This document shows, piece by piece, positions 60,147 through 64,000 of a DNA stretch of 64,000 nucleotides. How positions within the stretch are numbered: the first letter of the stretch is position 1; each line of letters begins with the position of its first letter. Source of the DNA: Mycteria americana (lineage: Eukaryota > Chordata > Aves > Ciconiiformes > Ciconiidae); assembly GCF_035582795.1 (NCBI RefSeq), contig NC_134367.1:42311062-42375061 (forward strand), written 5' to 3'. Below the pieces are notes generated by a model. That model had not been told where the DNA came from. It worked only from the letters and a program-made list of their open reading frames with translations, and made no database searches. The position numbers and the translations under genes were made by a program.

Positions 60147-63100
60147 AACTTCCAATCTTTTGTGGTAAGAAGCAGAAGGCACTCCTACACATTGGTCATT
60201 AAAAAACTGTTTGTGGGTCCCAGTTTTCATGGAGCTATAGTTTCTACAATATATAGTCAGCATAAGCCATGTTAAATTGTCACTTAGATGCAATTTAACC
60301 ACTTTCCACCTCGATGTTTCTAATACAGGGAGAGGGCCTAGAGTCCAATCTGGCGATCTGCTGGTTCTTGATACTCAGATGAGAAGGCTCTTTAAAAAGG
60401 TGAAGCACAAAAAGGTCTTAAGCAAGACAGAGTTTCAGTAGCACCCCGTTGAGAACTCACAGAAGCCACCTGGCAGCTTTGACTGTTTAATGACAATGAC
60501 GCTACCTTTCAGGGGAGATCTTGCAGAGAAATGTAGTCAGTTTGCAAAGCAACGTCATTACTCGTGAGAGTAACACTTCTTCTGGCATGCTGCCTTTGGG
60601 GAGCATTATGTATGGGACCGGCACGAGCATTTTAAAACATGACTTATGCAGGTATACTACCTGTTGCTTCCTGTTTACTGCACGTGACATTTTAAAGTAA
60701 AGGTCTATATACAGTTGAGTCAATATTTTGGCAAATGCACTTTACTGCTAGCATTGCTACGGCATTTTATGAATACCAGTTTCAATGCACAAATATGCTG
60801 GTGCATCATAAAAATGTTGTATCTGGGCATTAAAGCTTGTATATCCTTCTGGTCTGTATTTCCCAATTCCTATATGCGCTATTTAGTCTTGATTGTCAAA
60901 GGCACTCAGCATTGATTTGATTTGTTTTAATTGGACTGCCAGGAGACAATCATCATGTATTAATGTTTAGATAAAAGAAAAATATGTATGATTAGATTGA
61001 TCTGTATGATAGGAGCATTCAAAAATTAGTGATCCTATCTAAAAAAAAAGTACTTAAAAGGATTGTATTTCAAAATTCCAGCTGAAGCACACAAAATCAG
61101 CCATGCCTGACTAACAGTGACTTGCAACAGTAATGCAGAGAAAGGACAGACACTTTTTAACATAACAATGAATGCACATGCACAAACATTTTCTGAACAG
61201 CCAAAATACAGTCTAGTCTAACCTGGATCATACTACTCTAAGCTGGATAGCCACATGGAGCAAAACCATAGTGGAATTGACACTGTTCTTCAATTTGCTT
61301 TGATAACTTGCTCGAGTTACCATCTTTACCTCCATACCGGCTTGAATGTTTTTTTCTTCCCTTCATCCATACCATTCTACCAGAATTTGTCTGTAGCATT
61401 CTTTGCATTAGCTCAATGAGAGAGGAGTATCAACTCAATATTGAAAAATATCACTTTCTATACCTCAACGACCGTACTAGCAACCTCCAGTCAAGCACAT
61501 ACCCACGCTCTGTGCTAAGATAGCAGGACAGTTGCAACTGCCCACAACCACCATAGCTTTCTCAGCTGAAAGAAAATCTCAGAGCTACAAAAAAATCAAT
61601 CCATCTGATACTGCAAGTGTCTGCGTACAAGTCAACTGCATCCTGTGAGTCATGACATTGAAAGCACCTAACAAACAGATCTAATAGTACATTGATGGAT
61701 GCTTGACTTTTGCCAGTGATGAGTTCTTTTGAGCAATATTATCAATGCCATTTCCACACCAAACCTGAATCTCTAACAGATAAATAATTATGATTAGGGA
61801 CAACTAAATGTTGTAAAAGTTACCTCTCATAATGTACTGCATCTTCTTGATCAAAACATGAAGTCTAGGTGGTAGATAGTAGTTAGCCGGACCATGATCA
61901 AGTGATTCTTTCCAAGAAAGTGCAAAACTGCATCCCTCAAAATGAACAGGAAATTCTTCTTAGGACTTCCTCTGTGGAGGAAAGGTTACTTTGGACCCTT
62001 AAGAGAGAATGCAATCAATCCTTCACTGAAAACCCTCATGAAACAGCTCAGCAGGATATTGAATACAAAATGCATGTCTGGCATGAGGAGTCCTCAACTT
62101 TTCAGACTTCAGTTCAAACCAGACCAGAAGAAATGTCCTTCCCATTGGTAGGATTTGTACAGACCAACCGTGTCTGGCCACAATGCAAACTGACAAGGCT
62201 ATTTAAAACTTCCCCATCTGGAACTGGTGGAGGTGAAGAGCCATTTCTTCATTTCATGTCCAACTGTGGCATAAAACCTTGAAAAAAAATATTTATGCTC
62301 CAACTGTTTAGTTTTACACCCAAACCACTCACTCCTCCTACTCTATTCAGTTTCTTGGTCATTGCATTGTCCAAAGTTATCCATTATTCATGTTGGGAAG
62401 CAAAAATGAGAGAGCAGAAATCTTGAAAAACTTATTAGGCTAAAGGCTTCTCAAGAGACTCCGATCCATCGGGAAAAATATCTTTTCCTTCAGCCACTGC
62501 TGGTCAAACATTAGACATATTAGGTTCTGAGGACAGACCACCAAAACTGGACCTTCATTGCATCAGGGAAAGCACGCAGCAAAGCACAGGAGGAGAGAGT
62601 CACTGCATGGCATGAGGGTAACTTCCAACTGATTTCAGTCCACCTAAACACAATGACAAGAGCATCACCGACTATACGGGTGAGCTAATCTCAGCTCGAT
62701 GGAGACCTGCGATAAATAATGGTAGGAAACTCTACATTGACAGGGGAATTCAGCATCTGTGTACAGCTGAAAACATGCTATCTGCAAGCCTCCAAGACCT
62801 TGGTACTGAGGAATGCAGGCAGCATGCTTTGAAGTGACAGCAAACAATTTGTTCACTGATAACTGGCTCCAAGCTAATAATTTCTAAGGCTCAGTTAGAG
62901 GATACATCTTAGAGAATATATGGTATCTTATCTTCTAAGAGATATTGTGGGTACACACATAGTTCTGCCCTAAGTTTTGCATCTCTCACCACATTTTAAC
63001 TTTTATTTAAGGGGAGATACAGCTATGGAGCAAAGGGGCACTTTCTGCATTGTCCTAGGCTGCCAGTGTCCCTTAGGCACGCTGGCCTTAAATGGCTGCT

Positions 63101-63258
63101 TTTCACATGTCACTCAGTGAAAAATGCTGCACTGAATTTAGTATTACTACAGTCAGAAATGACAACTGGGAGTTAGTGACATACAAAGGTGTGTAGGAAT
63201 TATGCTGCTGTCAATACGATTCTGCACATGAATGACATTATGAAGAAAAAAAAAAAAT

Positions 63259-63286
63259 TGCACCAGTCAAGCCCTTGACTGGTGCA
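63259..63286. repeat. 28-bp palindrome (13-bp arms, 2-bp loop)
   Basis: TGCACCAGTCAAG, CC, CTTGACTGGTGCA: perfect arms, directly preceded by an A-run. No gene or element is recognised around it. Confidence 0.92.
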
Positions 63287-64000
63287 TGATACATTTTTAA
63301 GTCTGATAAAACTAATAGGCTGATGCAGTCAAAGGTCAGTATATAACTAGTACAGATACAATCTTTGCTCTCTTGAAAATAGGCAGGGCCAGAAATTACA
63401 GCGCATAATAGGCGTCTAGCTCTCGGAGCATTGCACTAAGGGGTATTGTCTCACTGCCTGATGTGTGCAAGGCTGTGTGAAGCCATTGGGACCATCAAAC
63501 GACTCTCTTTTTCTCTCTGCGGAGATGAAAATAAGAGATTGAACAATTAGAGAGGGAGAGAACTTTGCTTCCAAAGTCATCCTTTGCGACGATCAACCAG
63601 TCTTCCTCCTCGGCCATTTTGTACAAACCAAAGGAACAATTGCAGAACGTCAGAAAGCTCAGCTGAGCATGGCCACAGCCTGGTGTTGCGTCTTCAGAGT
63701 GTCACAGGGTCATCACAATTAAACAGCTGACCGCAAACATTTCTACAAAAGCCGGAGGCTGTATGATATTTCATTGCTAGCTGCGTTTTAAGTCTTTTGC
63801 TAGCTGTGTCTCTCCCCGCCTTTCTAAAGCGGAGGACTCCAGTTGCATGCTACCTGAGCATGTCCAGCAATCAGTTCTTTTTGGCCTATATATAATAGTT
63901 TTCTAAAGAATCCTATGGTGTGCTCTAAAACTATGAGTTTTAATTTAGTTAACTGGGATTGGGAGTATTTACACTAGATTGGCAACTCTTCTCACAAAGG

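Larger units (their letters stand above)
59502..64000. other. GJA10 downstream region: last intron or intergenic
   Basis: About 4.5 kb, AT-rich, with no recognisable exon. AATAAA copies near 59724 and 60086 could end an unspliced GJA10 transcript. It contains a CCAA-type microsatellite (60114-60146), a 28-bp palindrome (63259-63286) and a motif-dense stretch at 63.45-63.9 kb. In human, BACH2 lies beyond GJA10, but no BACH2 exon is visible here. Confidence 0.7.

Noticed and set aside
1-64000. CRISPR arrays, tRNA or rRNA genes, bacterial operons, integrase or phage genes
   Set aside because: None seen on either strand; the window is ordinary vertebrate chromosomal DNA.

Overview
This is vertebrate nuclear DNA, almost certainly from a bird. 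The genes are split by many GT-AG introns in AT-rich sequence, with one large CpG island at a shared promoter. Gene content and order (MDN1, CASP8AP2, GJA10) match the block I know from human chromosome 6q15. The introns are short for a vertebrate, and one holds a solo LTR of an endogenous retrovirus type I recognise from non-galliform bird genomes. I cannot name the species. No bacterial, plasmid or CRISPR-type content is visible.

Layout. Positions 1-25818 (minus strand) hold the 5' part of MDN1 (midasin). Eighteen coding exons were traced by splice sites, reading phase and protein similarity, giving 824 codons plus one base; the rest of the gene lies left of the window. The exons cover the N-terminal region, AAA1 (Walker A in exon 6) and most of AAA2 (Walker A in exon 14, Walker B in exon 18). 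Positions about 25.4-27.75 kb are a CpG island separating MDN1 from the divergent CASP8AP2. It carries two oppositely oriented ZNF143/Staf-like sites, two CACGTG E-boxes, GC boxes and a palindromic E2F-type site. Positions 28472-50880 (plus strand) hold all coding exons of CASP8AP2 (FLASH), which join in frame into a 2025-residue protein, followed by a long 3' UTR with a poly(A) signal at 50857. Positions 50.9-57.8 kb are intergenic, with one possible minus-strand LTR remnant. Positions 57813-59501 hold GJA10, a retinal-type connexin, essentially in one exon behind a clear 3' splice site. Its last 81 codons as an open frame look like intron read-through past a GC-type donor. Positions 59.5-64 kb contain no recognisable exon.

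The two head-to-head genes serve growth: midasin remodels pre-60S ribosomes, and FLASH supports S-phase histone mRNA production. A shared promoter with E-box and E2F-like motifs fits that, but co-regulation is inferred. I found no convincing new biological system. The most useful leads are the GJA10 C-terminal splice, competing or weak splice donors in MDN1, a degenerate tandem repeat and conserved unassigned blocks in CASP8AP2, and several palindromes. Comparisons with human proteins are from memory; no alignment or search was run.
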